Of a stretch of DNA of 38,383 bases, positions 1 through 9,274 are shown one piece after another. The position numbers and the translations under genes are program-made. The notes under the pieces were generated by a model that had not been told where the DNA came from, did no database searches, and saw only the letters and a program-made list of their open reading frames with translations. The stretch's first letter is position 1, and each line of letters begins with the position of its first letter. The stretch is from the IMG/VR virus record IMGVR_UViG_3300031227_000157, positions 1 to 38,383 of that record; one strand, 5' to 3'. Source of the stretch: a virus.

Positions 1-3000
1 CAAATAGATTCACCAATTCCTGTAGTATATGGATCTCATATAGTTGGTGGAAATGTTATAGGTATTTATACAGAAAGTAGTGGTAGTGATAATTATCTTA
101 ACATGCTTATTGCTTTATGTGAAGGTGAGATAGAAGGTATATGTAAAAAACAAGATGTTACTTCTATATATGAAACAAGTTATAATATCAATGATCCTTA
201 TATTTTATTAGATGATCAATTTATAGATGTATATAGTAATGTTACTTGGTGGTATAGAACAGGGACAAATACACCATCTGGAACAGCTACTGCTTGGAGC
301 AGTAAAGCATATACTGCTGGTGAAGTAGTAACTAACGATTATTATAAATATATATGTATAGCTGCAAATAATGGAGTAGAGCCTGGGACAACTACAGGAT
401 GGGAAAGTTCTTGGACATTATTTAATCATTATCCTTTTAGTCAAAATGCAATACCATATTTTAATAATTCAATAATGCAGTATGATGATAGTAGAGAAAT
501 AACTAGTAGTGATTATATACAATATACAACAACAAAAGATATTGATAGATTATTATTACAATTAAGAAGTCCTGCATTATATGAAACAAATGAAGACACT
601 GGCTCAATAGATCCATACACAATAACATATAATATTGATTATAAAAAAAGTGGTGGTTCTTGGATTGCTTTAGATGTTAAAACTTGGAATTATTCTGTAT
701 CTGGTGGAGTAAAAAGTGATGGAACAATTACTAATGCAGAAAATATAAATGTAGATTTTTATAGTGACACAATTGTAGTTGGAACACAACCTCCTACTAT
801 AACTTTAGAAGTTTTAGGAAATACCTTTGAAGATTTTACAGTATGTGATAGTGAAAAAGAAAAATCTTATAGAATAGATTATGCAATTTTTGATTCTAAC
901 TCTAACATATTAGAACAATCTTTTGTAACCTCAAAAATAGTAAGAATAGCTAGATATCATAATAGTATTGAACGTGAAGAAGTAATTAGGCCTGGTTATT
1001 GGGCATGTGGATCTGAACAATATAAAAATACAAAATTTTATTTTAATCAATATGAAATTGAATTAGAACATGATGTTAGTGATGAGGATAGATTTGAAAT
1101 TTCAGCTACTGAAAATGCTGATTCTACTACTATAGAAATGTCAGGTAAAAGTAAAACTGAAGTATGGTCTTCTATAGAAATAAATTTTGAAGATCTTGGT
1201 TTAGATAAAGGGACTTATGATATCAGACTTACACGTACTGATGCTGGCCCTTCTGATTCTTTTTACATTTCAGATCAGCTCATACTTAATTCAGTAACTG
1301 AAATTATAAATGGTAAATTTATATATCCTAATACAGCATTATTAGGATTAAGAATTCGTGCTACTGAACAATTATCTGGAGCACCACCTAATGTAAATAC
1401 TTTATTAAAAGGTACAAAAATATCAGTACCTGATATAGAAGATGCAAGTACTTCTGGTACAGATTATACATTTCAAGATTGTTTTTATAATGAAACATCT
1501 GAACAATGGGAAACTAAAGGTGCTGTTAAATTATATTGGAATGATACAGATTCTTGGAGAACTGAATATTCTGATAATTCTATACTTTGTGTTAGAAATT
1601 ATATGCTTAATACACGATATGGAATAGGAAAATATATAACATCTACTGATTTATATTCTTCAGGTATAGAAACTGCAATCCAAGATTGTCATAAAATTTA
1701 TAATCCTTATAATTCTTATAATGCTTTAAGTTGGTGGAATAGTTCAACTGATGAAAATTGGAATGATTCTCTAGAAGTACAGACTACTTTTTCATTTTTT
1801 AACTCTCTTACAACCACAAGAGACTCATCTTTACGTAGCGTAGGTATAAGTAGTACAGCATTTAGTAGATTATCCATAAAATTAAAATTAGTATCTACTT
1901 TAGAATTAGATCAAAGTTGGGTTTTTAAATTAACAATAGCCAATATATCTGGATCTGTCTATGAAATGTCTGCTTTTTATAAAGATATTTATGATAATAG
2001 TATTTTAATAGAAACAAAATCTAATATAACTACTAATGGAACAAAAGAGTTTGTTTTTACACCAACTTTAAATGTTAATGAAATTTTAATAAATATTATA
2101 CTTGGTAATAATATTAACTCTTTTGATATAACAGGTTGTTCTTTAGAAAGTAGCTCATCAGTTAAGACACATTTTCATACTTACAATGGTGTAATGGATT
2201 CAGCACAATCTGCTAATATGGCTTTATTAGAAATGTGTGATTCCTTTAGATGTTGGTCTGTTTGGTATGGTGGCAAATTTAATTTTATTATAAATAAAGA
2301 TGATACTCCTGTTCATTCTTTATCAATGGGTAATTTATCTGAATTTTCTCAATCATTTACACCATTATCAGAAATACCAAATAGGATTATAAGTCAATTT
2401 ACAGATAAGGATTGTAAATATAATATGAGATCTTTAATGGCTAAATCAGCTTTTAGTGATCTTAATGAATTAAATGAAACAACTATTGGATTAAAAGGTA
2501 TAACAGATATAAAAGTAGCTGAAAGAGAAACTAAATTTAAACTTAATCAAATTACAAATTGTACTCATAACATTTCAGCTAAATGTAAATTAGATTATAT
2601 TCATGGAACTGCTGGAGATATAATTAAGATTCAGGATGAGTTACCATCTTGGGGTCAAGGTGGTAGAATAGCTGATTATACATCTACTAATATAACAATA
2701 GATAGAGAATATACTTTTTCTAATACTGCTACAGATACATTTACAATAAATTATCAAAAATCTGATAACACATTTGTAAATGCTTCAGTAGATGAAACAC
2801 ATATTAGTAATAATGATTCACTTATGGTAATACCTATTGATGCTCTTAATGGAAGTCCTTGTACAGATTCAGTATATTATATGGGTGTTACAGGGGCATC
2901 TTATAAAAAATTTAGACTTACTTCTGTTGTTAGAACTGGTATTGATGAAGTACAAATATCTGGGTTTGAACATTTATCTGCTTTATATGCAAATAATGCA

Positions 3001-4104
3001 ACTATAACTATAATTGATGACCCTTATGTACCACCACCTAATTCAATGAAAATTCCTGGAACACCAAGAGGTTGTTCTGTTACACCTACTCAATCTGTAA
3101 ATGGTAAAGGGTTTATTTTAAGAGCTTTTGGCCCAAGTGGTGGAATGACTATAAAAGAAATAGTTATTCAAATGAAAACAGCTAGTAGTATATATAGTAC
3201 CATAGCTACTTTACCTGATGGTCAAAATGAAGCCACATATATAAATAATAACTTAGTAATAGGTGAAACTTATATATTTAGATTTTTTTGTAGAACAGAG
3301 TATAAAAGTGGTATAAGTAATTCTTTTGTAACTTCTGTTACTCTATTTGCAGGTGATTATTCTGTTCCAGCACCCACAGGAGCTTACATAAAAGGTGCTG
3401 ATCCTAATAACGTGGATGATGAAGGTAGACATTACTATGAAGATAAAGATATTAATATAGCTTGGAATGCTGTAGATATTCTTATAGTTGGTTATTATAT
3501 TGAAGTATATCATACATCTACAGATTCTGGAAATTTATTAAGATCAACTATTGTAAATTCATCTGAATACACATATTTTTTTGATAATAATAAAGAAGAT
3601 GGTAATGGTACTGTACATAGTAATATAATATTTGTTATTTATACAATAAATGAAGATTCTATAAAATCATTAAATTCTTTAATATTTAATACTATCAATT
3701 CTTCTCCTGCTACACCTACAGGACTTACTGCTACTTCTGTTATAGGAGGGGTACAATTTGCTTGGGATGCAGGTACTGAATTAGATTATAATGGATATTT
3801 ACTTTACTTTAAAGTAGGAACTGCTGATTATGGGGATTACCAAACTATCCCACAAAATAATTATTATCAAAGAAATCTTACAGATGCTGAAATAAGTAGT
3901 CATGGGAGTAAAGCACTAATAACATGTAAAGTGTTAGCTAGAGATTTATTTCTCCAACTATCGGTTATATCTGTTGAAACTTCTACAAATGCTAATACAA
4001 TAGCTGATAATATATTTCAAATTAGTGGTACTGCATCTGGAAGTTTTGGTCTTGTAAGTCTTTTATATGATGGTAACACAACAGTAACAGCAATTACTAT
4101 ATAA
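1..4104 (+). CDS. Tail tip / host-specificity protein, lambda gpJ-like (5' end outside window)
   Basis: The frame is open from base 1, so the gene begins upstream; 1367 codons are visible. The first residues (PIPVVYG, VGGNVI, YLNMLIALCEGEIEGI) match the conserved N-terminal region of lambda gpJ / TipJ tail tip proteins, which form the distal tail hub and contact the host receptor. The C-terminal third has fibronectin-III-like segments (for example TPTGLTATSVIGGVQFAW) typical of gpJ homologues. The middle carries a Ser/Thr/Asn-rich, beta-rich stretch that may be an inserted carbohydrate-binding domain (inference). The internal ATG at 103 lies within the conserved region and is not the start. 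An AAGGAG follows the stop and serves the next gene 12 bases on. A gpJ-type protein implies a siphovirus-like tail tip. Confidence 0.88.
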   Translation, partial: QIDSPIPVVYGSHIVGGNVIGIYTESSGSDNYLNMLIALCEGEIEGICKKQDVTSIYETSYNINDPYILLDDQFIDVYSNVTWWYRTGTNTPSGTATAWSSKAYTAGEVVTNDYYKYICIAANNGVEPGTTTGWESSWTLFNHYPFSQNAIPYFNNSIMQYDDSREITSSDYIQYTTTKDIDRLLLQLRSPALYETNEDTGSIDPYTITYNIDYKKSGGSWIALDVKTWNYSVSGGVKSDGTITNAENINVDFYSDTIVVGTQPPTITLEVLGNTFEDFTVCDSEKEKSYRIDYAIFDSNSNILEQSFVTSKIVRIARYHNSIEREEVIRPGYWACGSEQYKNTKFYFNQYEIELEHDVSDEDRFEISATENADSTTIEMSGKSKTEVWSSIEINFEDLGLDKGTYDIRLTRTDAGPSDSFYISDQLILNSVTEIINGKFIYPNTALLGLRIRATEQLSGAPPNVNTLLKGTKISVPDIEDASTSGTDYTFQDCFYNETSEQWETKGAVKLYWNDTDSWRTEYSDNSILCVRNYMLNTRYGIGKYITSTDLYSSGIETAIQDCHKIYNPYNSYNALSWWNSSTDENWNDSLEVQTTFSFFNSLTTTRDSSLRSVGISSTAFSRLSIKLKLVSTLELDQSWVFKLTIANISGSVYEMSAFYKDIYDNSILIETKSNITTNGTKEFVFTPTLNVNEILINIILGNNINSFDITGCSLESSSSVKTHFHTYNGVMDSAQSANMALLEMCDSFRCWSVWYGGKFNFIINKDDTPVHSLSMGNLSEFSQSFTPLSEIPNRIISQFTDKDCKYNMRSLMAKSAFSDLNELNETTIGLKGITDIKVAERETKFKLNQITNCTHNISAKCKLDYIHGTAGDIIKIQDELPSWGQGGRIADYTSTNITIDREYTFSNTATDTFTINYQKSDNTFVNASVDETHISNNDSLMVIPIDALNGSPCTDSVYYMGVTGASYKKFRLTSVVRTGIDEVQISGFEHLSALYANNATITIIDDPYVPPPNSMKIPGTPRGCSVTPTQSVNGKGFILRAFGPSGGMTIKEIVIQMKTASSIYSTIATLPDGQNEATYINNNLVIGETYIFRFFCRTEYKSGISNSFVTSVTLFAGDYSVPAPTGAYIKGADPNNVDDEGRHYYEDKDINIAWNAVDILIVGYYIEVYHTSTDSGNLLRSTIVNSSEYTYFFDNNKEDGNGTVHSNIIFVIYTINEDSIKSLNSLIFNTINSSPATPTGLTATSVIGGVQFAWDAGTELDYNGYLLYFKVGTADYGDYQTIPQNNYYQRNLTDAEISSHGSKALITCKVLARDLFLQLSVISVETSTNANTIADNIFQISGTASGSFGLVSLLYDGNTTVTAITI

Positions 4105-4116
4105 TAAGGAGTTTCT

Positions 4117-6393
4117 ATGGCGTGGCAATATGTAAATTATGAATACCCTGTAGCTCAAATGTTTGAAAAACATTTAGTTTGGTTAGAGACAGACTGCAAT
4201 ATGTATTTTGCTATGAAACTTAACTATGAAGATAGTTGGACATATTATGCTGGTAATAGTAGTCATGAATTATTAAGCGGTAAGATACTTATATCATTTG
4301 TAAATGAAGCAGATGCACAAAGTGATTATATTACAACTGTTAAAAATACTGATAATAAATTTTTAGCTATATTACCTTATACTATTCAAGCTAAATATGT
4401 ACGAATGTATATTGATGATTCTGGATCTGATAAATCTTTTTATGAATGGCAACCAAGTTTAAAAATAACAGCACATGATATTGTTACAGGAGATTTAGAA
4501 CTTACTGATGAATTAAGTAGTTCACCAAAAATAAAAGTAATTGCTGATTCTGCAACTAAAGTTGTTATGGGTAATTTATATTCTAATACTTATGGTATAG
4601 CTGGTTATGATACTTTAAATGGTACTGTATTTGAAGTTTCTAATACTGAAACAAAAATAGGTGGATGGGAAATAACATCCTCACGATTGACTTCAGCTTC
4701 TTCAGGAAGACGTATTGAACTTAATCCTCCTGAAAATAGAATAAGTATATTTGATGATGCTAATAATGAAAAAGCTGTAATGGGATATTTAGATGGTTTA
4801 CAAAAAAATGCTAGTCCATCACAAACTTTTGAAAGTGATGATTATGGATTTTATGCAGCTCCAGGGGATCATTTAATAATAGATGGTGATACAGACTATG
4901 AAGGAGGAGATTGGGTAGTTGGACACGATGCTGCTTTTAAAGTAGTTGATTTAAATGATAATACTATTATTAAAATGGGAACTGACACTGGTAAAAAGGG
5001 ATTATTTATTTATGATAACACTGGTACTATACTTGCTGAGTATCACAGTGCTGGATTTCTTATAGGTGATACAACAAAAACTGGTAATTATATAGAGTAC
5101 ACATCTGGTAATCTTAGTATGCATGGTGCTGTAACAATATCTGGTGGTTCAGGTATTGCTTCTTTTTCTGATGCTGGTGATTTAGCTACTGAAGATGATG
5201 TTGGTTGGAGTGATGTTACAAGTAAACCTAATTTTGGGGATTTAGCTACTGAAGATGAAGTTTCTGCTGCTATGTGTGATACAACATTAATTTCTGGTGG
5301 TTATTTAAAAACTACTTTAATTGAAGCTGATTCTATTACTGCTGCTATGATAGGTGTTACTAATTTAGCACAAATTGCTAATATGGAACTAGGTAATACT
5401 GGATATATAAGAACTACAAGTAAAGATGGATATACTGATAATACTGCTGGTATATGGATTGGTTACGATAGCCCTTATTATAGAATGAATATTGGTGATG
5501 GTACTCATAATATGAAATGGACAGGAGAAGACTTAGAGTTAACTGGGTGTGTAGTACCTACTAGTGAAGATTTTATTATTAGTGGTGGTGCTGACTTAAT
5601 ATTAGAAGGATCAGATTCAGACCCAGGAGTAATTAACTTTAAAGGTACAGATTATGAAGTTAAAATGGGTGGTGATGCTGATGGAGACAGATTTTTTATT
5701 GAACCATCAACAAAAGAAGAAATTGCATTAAATTTAGGTGGTAATTGGTTAACAGGAAATGTTTTTAAAAATATATACCTAAATTCATCAAGTTATACCT
5801 ATTTATCAGTATATGGTGCTGCGGCTGAGTCAGTAATACAGCAAGGACAAGATTTTATATATTTATATATTGATGATGATGATGGAGATACACAAACTTT
5901 AAAATTTGTAAACACTGCTGCAATGAATTCCTTTTACCCAGAAACTACAAAAATAACTGATTTAGGTTTAACTGACCATGCGTGGGATAATGCTTATGCT
6001 GATGATTGGCATAATGTTGCTGACTTTTACCATTTTGATGATCATGATGACCTTGTTGCAATAAATGGTATAAAAGGTAGTGGAATTATAGATGATAGAA
6101 CTGGAAATGAATTAATTGATGATGATACACTTCCATTATGGTTACTTTCTAAATATAAAAAAGATGGAGAAGATAGAGAAGAAAGCATTTCTGAGAATGG
6201 GGAAATAGTAAAAGGAAAAATACTTAAAACATATAAAAAAGGTGAAGTAATATATGATCCAGATAATAAACCTTATCTTTCTTTCAAATCATGCACATCT
6301 CTTTCATGGGGAGCAATAAGACAGTTAGATAATAAGGTAGAAGCATTAACACAAAGAATAGTTGAATTAGAAGAACAAATAAGGAGTAAATAA
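4117..6393 (+). CDS. Tail fibre / gpJ C-terminal-like tail appendage protein
   Basis: 758 residues, preceded by a good AAGGAG and co-oriented with gpJ. The N-terminus is unlike known enzymes. The middle has segments typical of tail-tip C-terminal regions and fibre shafts (IGGWEITSSRLTSASSGRR, ITAAMIGVTNLAQIANMEL, a short duplicated GDLATED motif near residues 355 and 375). The region from about residue 600 (LGLTDHAWDNAYADDWHNV) resembles the end of fibres that carry a C-terminal trimerisation or chaperone region, and the last 25 residues are a predicted coiled coil (LDNKVEALTQRIVELEEQI). Probably the part of the tail tip or side fibre that reaches the receptor. The stop codon TAATG overlaps the next start by one base. 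Exact role inferred from position. Confidence 0.7.
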   Translation: MAWQYVNYEYPVAQMFEKHLVWLETDCNMYFAMKLNYEDSWTYYAGNSSHELLSGKILISFVNEADAQSDYITTVKNTDNKFLAILPYTIQAKYVRMYIDDSGSDKSFYEWQPSLKITAHDIVTGDLELTDELSSSPKIKVIADSATKVVMGNLYSNTYGIAGYDTLNGTVFEVSNTETKIGGWEITSSRLTSASSGRRIELNPPENRISIFDDANNEKAVMGYLDGLQKNASPSQTFESDDYGFYAAPGDHLIIDGDTDYEGGDWVVGHDAAFKVVDLNDNTIIKMGTDTGKKGLFIYDNTGTILAEYHSAGFLIGDTTKTGNYIEYTSGNLSMHGAVTISGGSGIASFSDAGDLATEDDVGWSDVTSKPNFGDLATEDEVSAAMCDTTLISGGYLKTTLIEADSITAAMIGVTNLAQIANMELGNTGYIRTTSKDGYTDNTAGIWIGYDSPYYRMNIGDGTHNMKWTGEDLELTGCVVPTSEDFIISGGADLILEGSDSDPGVINFKGTDYEVKMGGDADGDRFFIEPSTKEEIALNLGGNWLTGNVFKNIYLNSSSYTYLSVYGAAAESVIQQGQDFIYLYIDDDDGDTQTLKFVNTAAMNSFYPETTKITDLGLTDHAWDNAYADDWHNVADFYHFDDHDDLVAINGIKGSGIIDDRTGNELIDDDTLPLWLLSKYKKDGEDREESISENGEIVKGKILKTYKKGEVIYDPDNKPYLSFKSCTSLSWGAIRQLDNKVEALTQRIVELEEQIRSK

Positions 6394-8501
6394 TGGCTCT
6401 ATATAATAGTGGTAGTGTTAATATAGTAATAGGATCAGCAAATGTAAGAGGTAATAGTACTGCATTTACTACTTATGTATCTTCTGGTGATTTATTTAAA
6501 GATAATGAAAATAACTCATTTTATGAAGTTGGAAGTATAGTAAATGCTACTAATTTAACTTTAACTTCTAGATATGCAGATGCTAGTTATCAAACAGCAA
6601 GAGCTGAAAATGTAGCTTCTGCAAATACTGCTACTACTATTTATTCTGATACTTTATCTAATACACCTTTAATACAAAACTATATTGTTATAACAGCATC
6701 AGAAAGATTTACAGATAATGGTTCTGGTGTATTAGCAGGAAATGCTAGTCCTGCTGGATCTGGTACTGTTGATTATGATAGTGGTTTATTTTCTATAACT
6801 TTAGGTACTGATTTAACAGGTTCAGTAAATCTTTCTGCATCCTATTATTCTGGTGATACTCGTAGTTCAATGCCTTATAAAATTATTACTGATTTTACGC
6901 CTAATTATGATTTACCAGAATTAAATTTAAATGATAGAGAATTTAATACTATATTTACTAAAGCTATGAGGCTAATTGATGCAAGACTTTATGTTACTGC
7001 TTCTCATACATTAGTTGCTTCAGATTTCACACAAGATGGTGGTATGTTAGTAGGTACAGGAACAGGAGGTGTATATCAAGAAGAAACAGGAGCAACACTT
7101 TTAACAAGCCTAGGTGCTGAAAATGTTACTTTGCACTCATCTGCTACTGCTGGTGGTATGTCACTTTCATCTCAAGAAATACATAATCAAGCGGCTTCTG
7201 ATTCACAAAATGGATATGTAACAGCTACTTATATATCAATAATTGACAACAAACTTACAAATATTGTTGAAGATATTTCACCTCAACTTGGTAGTAATCT
7301 TGATATGAATAGTTTTAATATTCAAACAGTTACACCAACAGAAATGACTTATGTTCATGGTGTAACATCTGCAATTCAAACACAATTAAGTAATAAACTT
7401 ACAAATATTGTTGAAGATGTGTCTCCCCAGCTTGGTAGTAATCTTGATATGAATGGCTTTAATATTCAAACAGTTACACCAACAGAAATGGCTTATGTTC
7501 ATGGTGTTACATCAGCAATACAAACACAACTAAGTAATAAACTTACAAATCTTGTTGAAGATGTATCACCTCAACTTGGTAGTAATCTTGATGTCAATGG
7601 AAAAACAATTGTTTCTGTTAGTGCTAATGATATAATAATTACGCCAGACACTACTGGAGAAATTATTCTTGATAATATTAAATGGCCTCAAGCTGATGGT
7701 ACTTCTGACCAACTTATAAAAACAGATGGGGCAGGACAACTTTCATGGGTAACTGTATCTAGTGGGGGTCTTGGAAATCTTGTTGAAGATACTTCACCTC
7801 AACTTGGTAGTAATCTTGATATGAATGGCTTTAATATTCAAACAGTTACACCAACAGAAATGGCTTATGTTCATGGTGTAACATCTGCAATTCAAACACA
7901 ATTAAGTAACAAACTTACAAATATTGTTGAAGATGTATCACCTCAACTTGGTAGTAACTTAGACATGAATGGCTTTAATATAGGTGGTAACTCAGAAGCA
8001 CAATTAGATGATGCTGTTTCAACAAAGCATACTCAAAATACTGATACAGCTTTAAGTGCTCAATCTGAAAATTTAGATATGAACAGTCATAAAGTAGTTT
8101 CTGTTACAGATCCAACTAGTAATCAAGATGCAGCCACAAAAAAGTATGTCGATGATAGTGCTGTATCTAAAACAGTAACTTCAAAAAGTAGTGATTATTC
8201 TGTAGTAGCTACTGATTTAACAAGTTTTACAGCATTTACAAATAAAACTGCTACAGCTTCTATTAATTTTTCATTAGACGAAGCTACTACTGGACGTATG
8301 ACATCATTTATGGTACGTACCGCTTCATATCTAAAATGTACAGCAGGTGGAAGTGATAAATTTGAATATAATGGAGAACTTGGAGTTGCTGGTGGAGATA
8401 TTCGTAGTAATACTATTGGAAGTTATTGGGCAATTGGGTGTTATGAAGCAAGTATTTGGACAATTACTGATTTAATTGGTACAATTAAATATGATGAATA
8501 A
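6393..8501 (+). CDS. Repeat-containing tail fibre protein
   Basis: 702 residues, translationally coupled to the preceding gene (TAATG, with AAGGAG inside the upstream coding end). Residues about 287-535 hold tandem copies of a 48-residue unit (VEDVSPQLGSNLDMNGFNI then TPTEMAYVHGVTSAIQTQL), a motif common in phage fibre and neck appendages. A further DAVSTKH / DAATKKYVDD segment near residues 545-590 is the familiar collar or fibre linker motif. The N-terminal about 230 residues (MALYNSGSVNIVIGSANVRGN) look like a virion-attachment domain. No catalytic motif was seen. The repeats make copy-number variation likely. Function as a fibre is well supported; receptor unknown. Confidence 0.75.
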   Translation: MALYNSGSVNIVIGSANVRGNSTAFTTYVSSGDLFKDNENNSFYEVGSIVNATNLTLTSRYADASYQTARAENVASANTATTIYSDTLSNTPLIQNYIVITASERFTDNGSGVLAGNASPAGSGTVDYDSGLFSITLGTDLTGSVNLSASYYSGDTRSSMPYKIITDFTPNYDLPELNLNDREFNTIFTKAMRLIDARLYVTASHTLVASDFTQDGGMLVGTGTGGVYQEETGATLLTSLGAENVTLHSSATAGGMSLSSQEIHNQAASDSQNGYVTATYISIIDNKLTNIVEDISPQLGSNLDMNSFNIQTVTPTEMTYVHGVTSAIQTQLSNKLTNIVEDVSPQLGSNLDMNGFNIQTVTPTEMAYVHGVTSAIQTQLSNKLTNLVEDVSPQLGSNLDVNGKTIVSVSANDIIITPDTTGEIILDNIKWPQADGTSDQLIKTDGAGQLSWVTVSSGGLGNLVEDTSPQLGSNLDMNGFNIQTVTPTEMAYVHGVTSAIQTQLSNKLTNIVEDVSPQLGSNLDMNGFNIGGNSEAQLDDAVSTKHTQNTDTALSAQSENLDMNSHKVVSVTDPTSNQDAATKKYVDDSAVSKTVTSKSSDYSVVATDLTSFTAFTNKTATASINFSLDEATTGRMTSFMVRTASYLKCTAGGSDKFEYNGELGVAGGDIRSNTIGSYWAIGCYEASIWTITDLIGTIKYDE
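7251..7990 (+). repeat. 144-bp coding tandem repeat in the fibre gene
   Basis: Two full units start at 7251 and 7395, each beginning aaacttacaaat; a third starts at 7539 and diverges after about 60 bases. After an unrelated spacer (about 7600-7769), a fourth near-full unit runs from about 7770 to 7910 and a fifth partial unit from 7911 to about 7990. Each full unit encodes 48 residues and stays in frame. Units 2 and 4 are nearly identical, which suggests recent duplication or gene conversion. Confidence 0.88.
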
Positions 8502-8513
8502 GGAGATATAATT

Positions 8514-9068
8514 ATGGGAACTTGGGGCGGCACAATATTATCACAAACAAAACTTTGCACGGCAAAATCCGGCGATACCACTACAATCACAGTCGGCAAC
8601 AATAGGATTGCGGCTATCGCTTATAACGGGAGTGCCGGCGACGGCACGATAGATTCAGAAGTCACAGCCGTCACCGACATCGACGACCCGGCTGGGACTG
8701 GTGGATGGACCGACCTTGTAGATTTAACGGGCGGTCCGTATGCGATCGCTTTCGCCCCAGCATCAGTTTACGAGGCAATTGGTTTGGGTGTTCAAGACGA
8801 AGAGGACTCAGGGGACTCTTTGAGACTACAGGTTTTAAAAGATGGTGATATCATTCTTGATATAAAAGCCGTCGGGAACAACACTGCCGAACAAAAAATA
8901 TCTTGTAGTGGAACTTGTTATGGCACGGACCTTTTTACGCCGTCTGTTGGCGCTTTTTATTGTGAAAGTTCTTTCAAAATACGGGTTGCTCGAAAAGGGG
9001 CGTTTGTCAATTTCAGTTCTTCAATTGCAGTCCCTCAGCTTAACTATAACGAGGTTGAAAAATTATGA
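8514..9068 (+). CDS. Hypothetical protein, probable virion or host-contact accessory
   Basis: 184 residues that I do not recognise. It is rich in Gly, Asp, Thr and Ser with a beta-rich look (AIAYNGSAGDGTIDSEV, TGGPYAIAFAPASVYEA) and has four Cys, two of them in SCSGTC. No signal peptide or membrane segment was seen. The start has AAGGAG eight bases upstream. Base use changes abruptly here: codons such as GGC, GCC, GAC and ACG are common, unlike the AT-saturated fibre genes just before. It overlaps the next gene by ATGA and so belongs to the three-gene cassette ending in the peptidase. Its place after the fibre genes suggests a structural or fibre-tip role, but this is inference only. Confidence 0.6.
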   Translation: MGTWGGTILSQTKLCTAKSGDTTTITVGNNRIAAIAYNGSAGDGTIDSEVTAVTDIDDPAGTGGWTDLVDLTGGPYAIAFAPASVYEAIGLGVQDEEDSGDSLRLQVLKDGDIILDIKAVGNNTAEQKISCSGTCYGTDLFTPSVGAFYCESSFKIRVARKGAFVNFSSSIAVPQLNYNEVEKL

Positions 9069-9274
9069 AAATAACCGAGAACGGAAAAGAATACGATGTC
9101 GTTGGAGATTACCCGGACGGTAAGTACGTAAAACAAATTTCAAACAAAGGCACTGTAAAAGAGGTGCCAAGCGTTAATAGCATTCTTTCTGCTATTGATA
9201 CCAGGCTCAAGGCATTAGAATCAATAAGCGATGACATTAAAAAGTCGGTTGCCGCGCTTAAGGTTTTACCATGA
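9065..9274 (+). CDS. Small hypothetical protein with C-terminal helix
   Basis: 69 residues, ATGA overlap with genes on both sides, so it is translationally coupled in a three-gene unit. The N-terminal half is a short beta-rich stretch (MKITENGKEYDVVGDYPDG). The C-terminal half is an amphipathic helix (SAIDTRLKALESISDDIKKS) that could form a coiled coil. There is no transmembrane segment, so it does not look like a holin or an inner-membrane spanin despite lying next to the peptidase gene. It shares the GC-richer composition of its neighbours. Role unknown. Confidence 0.6.
   Translation: MKITENGKEYDVVGDYPDGKYVKQISNKGTVKEVPSVNSILSAIDTRLKALESISDDIKKSVAALKVLP

Noticed and set aside
103-105. ATG proposed as start of the gpJ-like gene
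   Set aside because: The frame is open from base 1 and the upstream codons encode conserved gpJ residues, so the gene begins outside the window.
6393-8501. Fibre repeats as a CRISPR array or direct DNA repeat element
   Set aside because: Units are 144 bp, protein-coding and in frame, with no unique short spacers.
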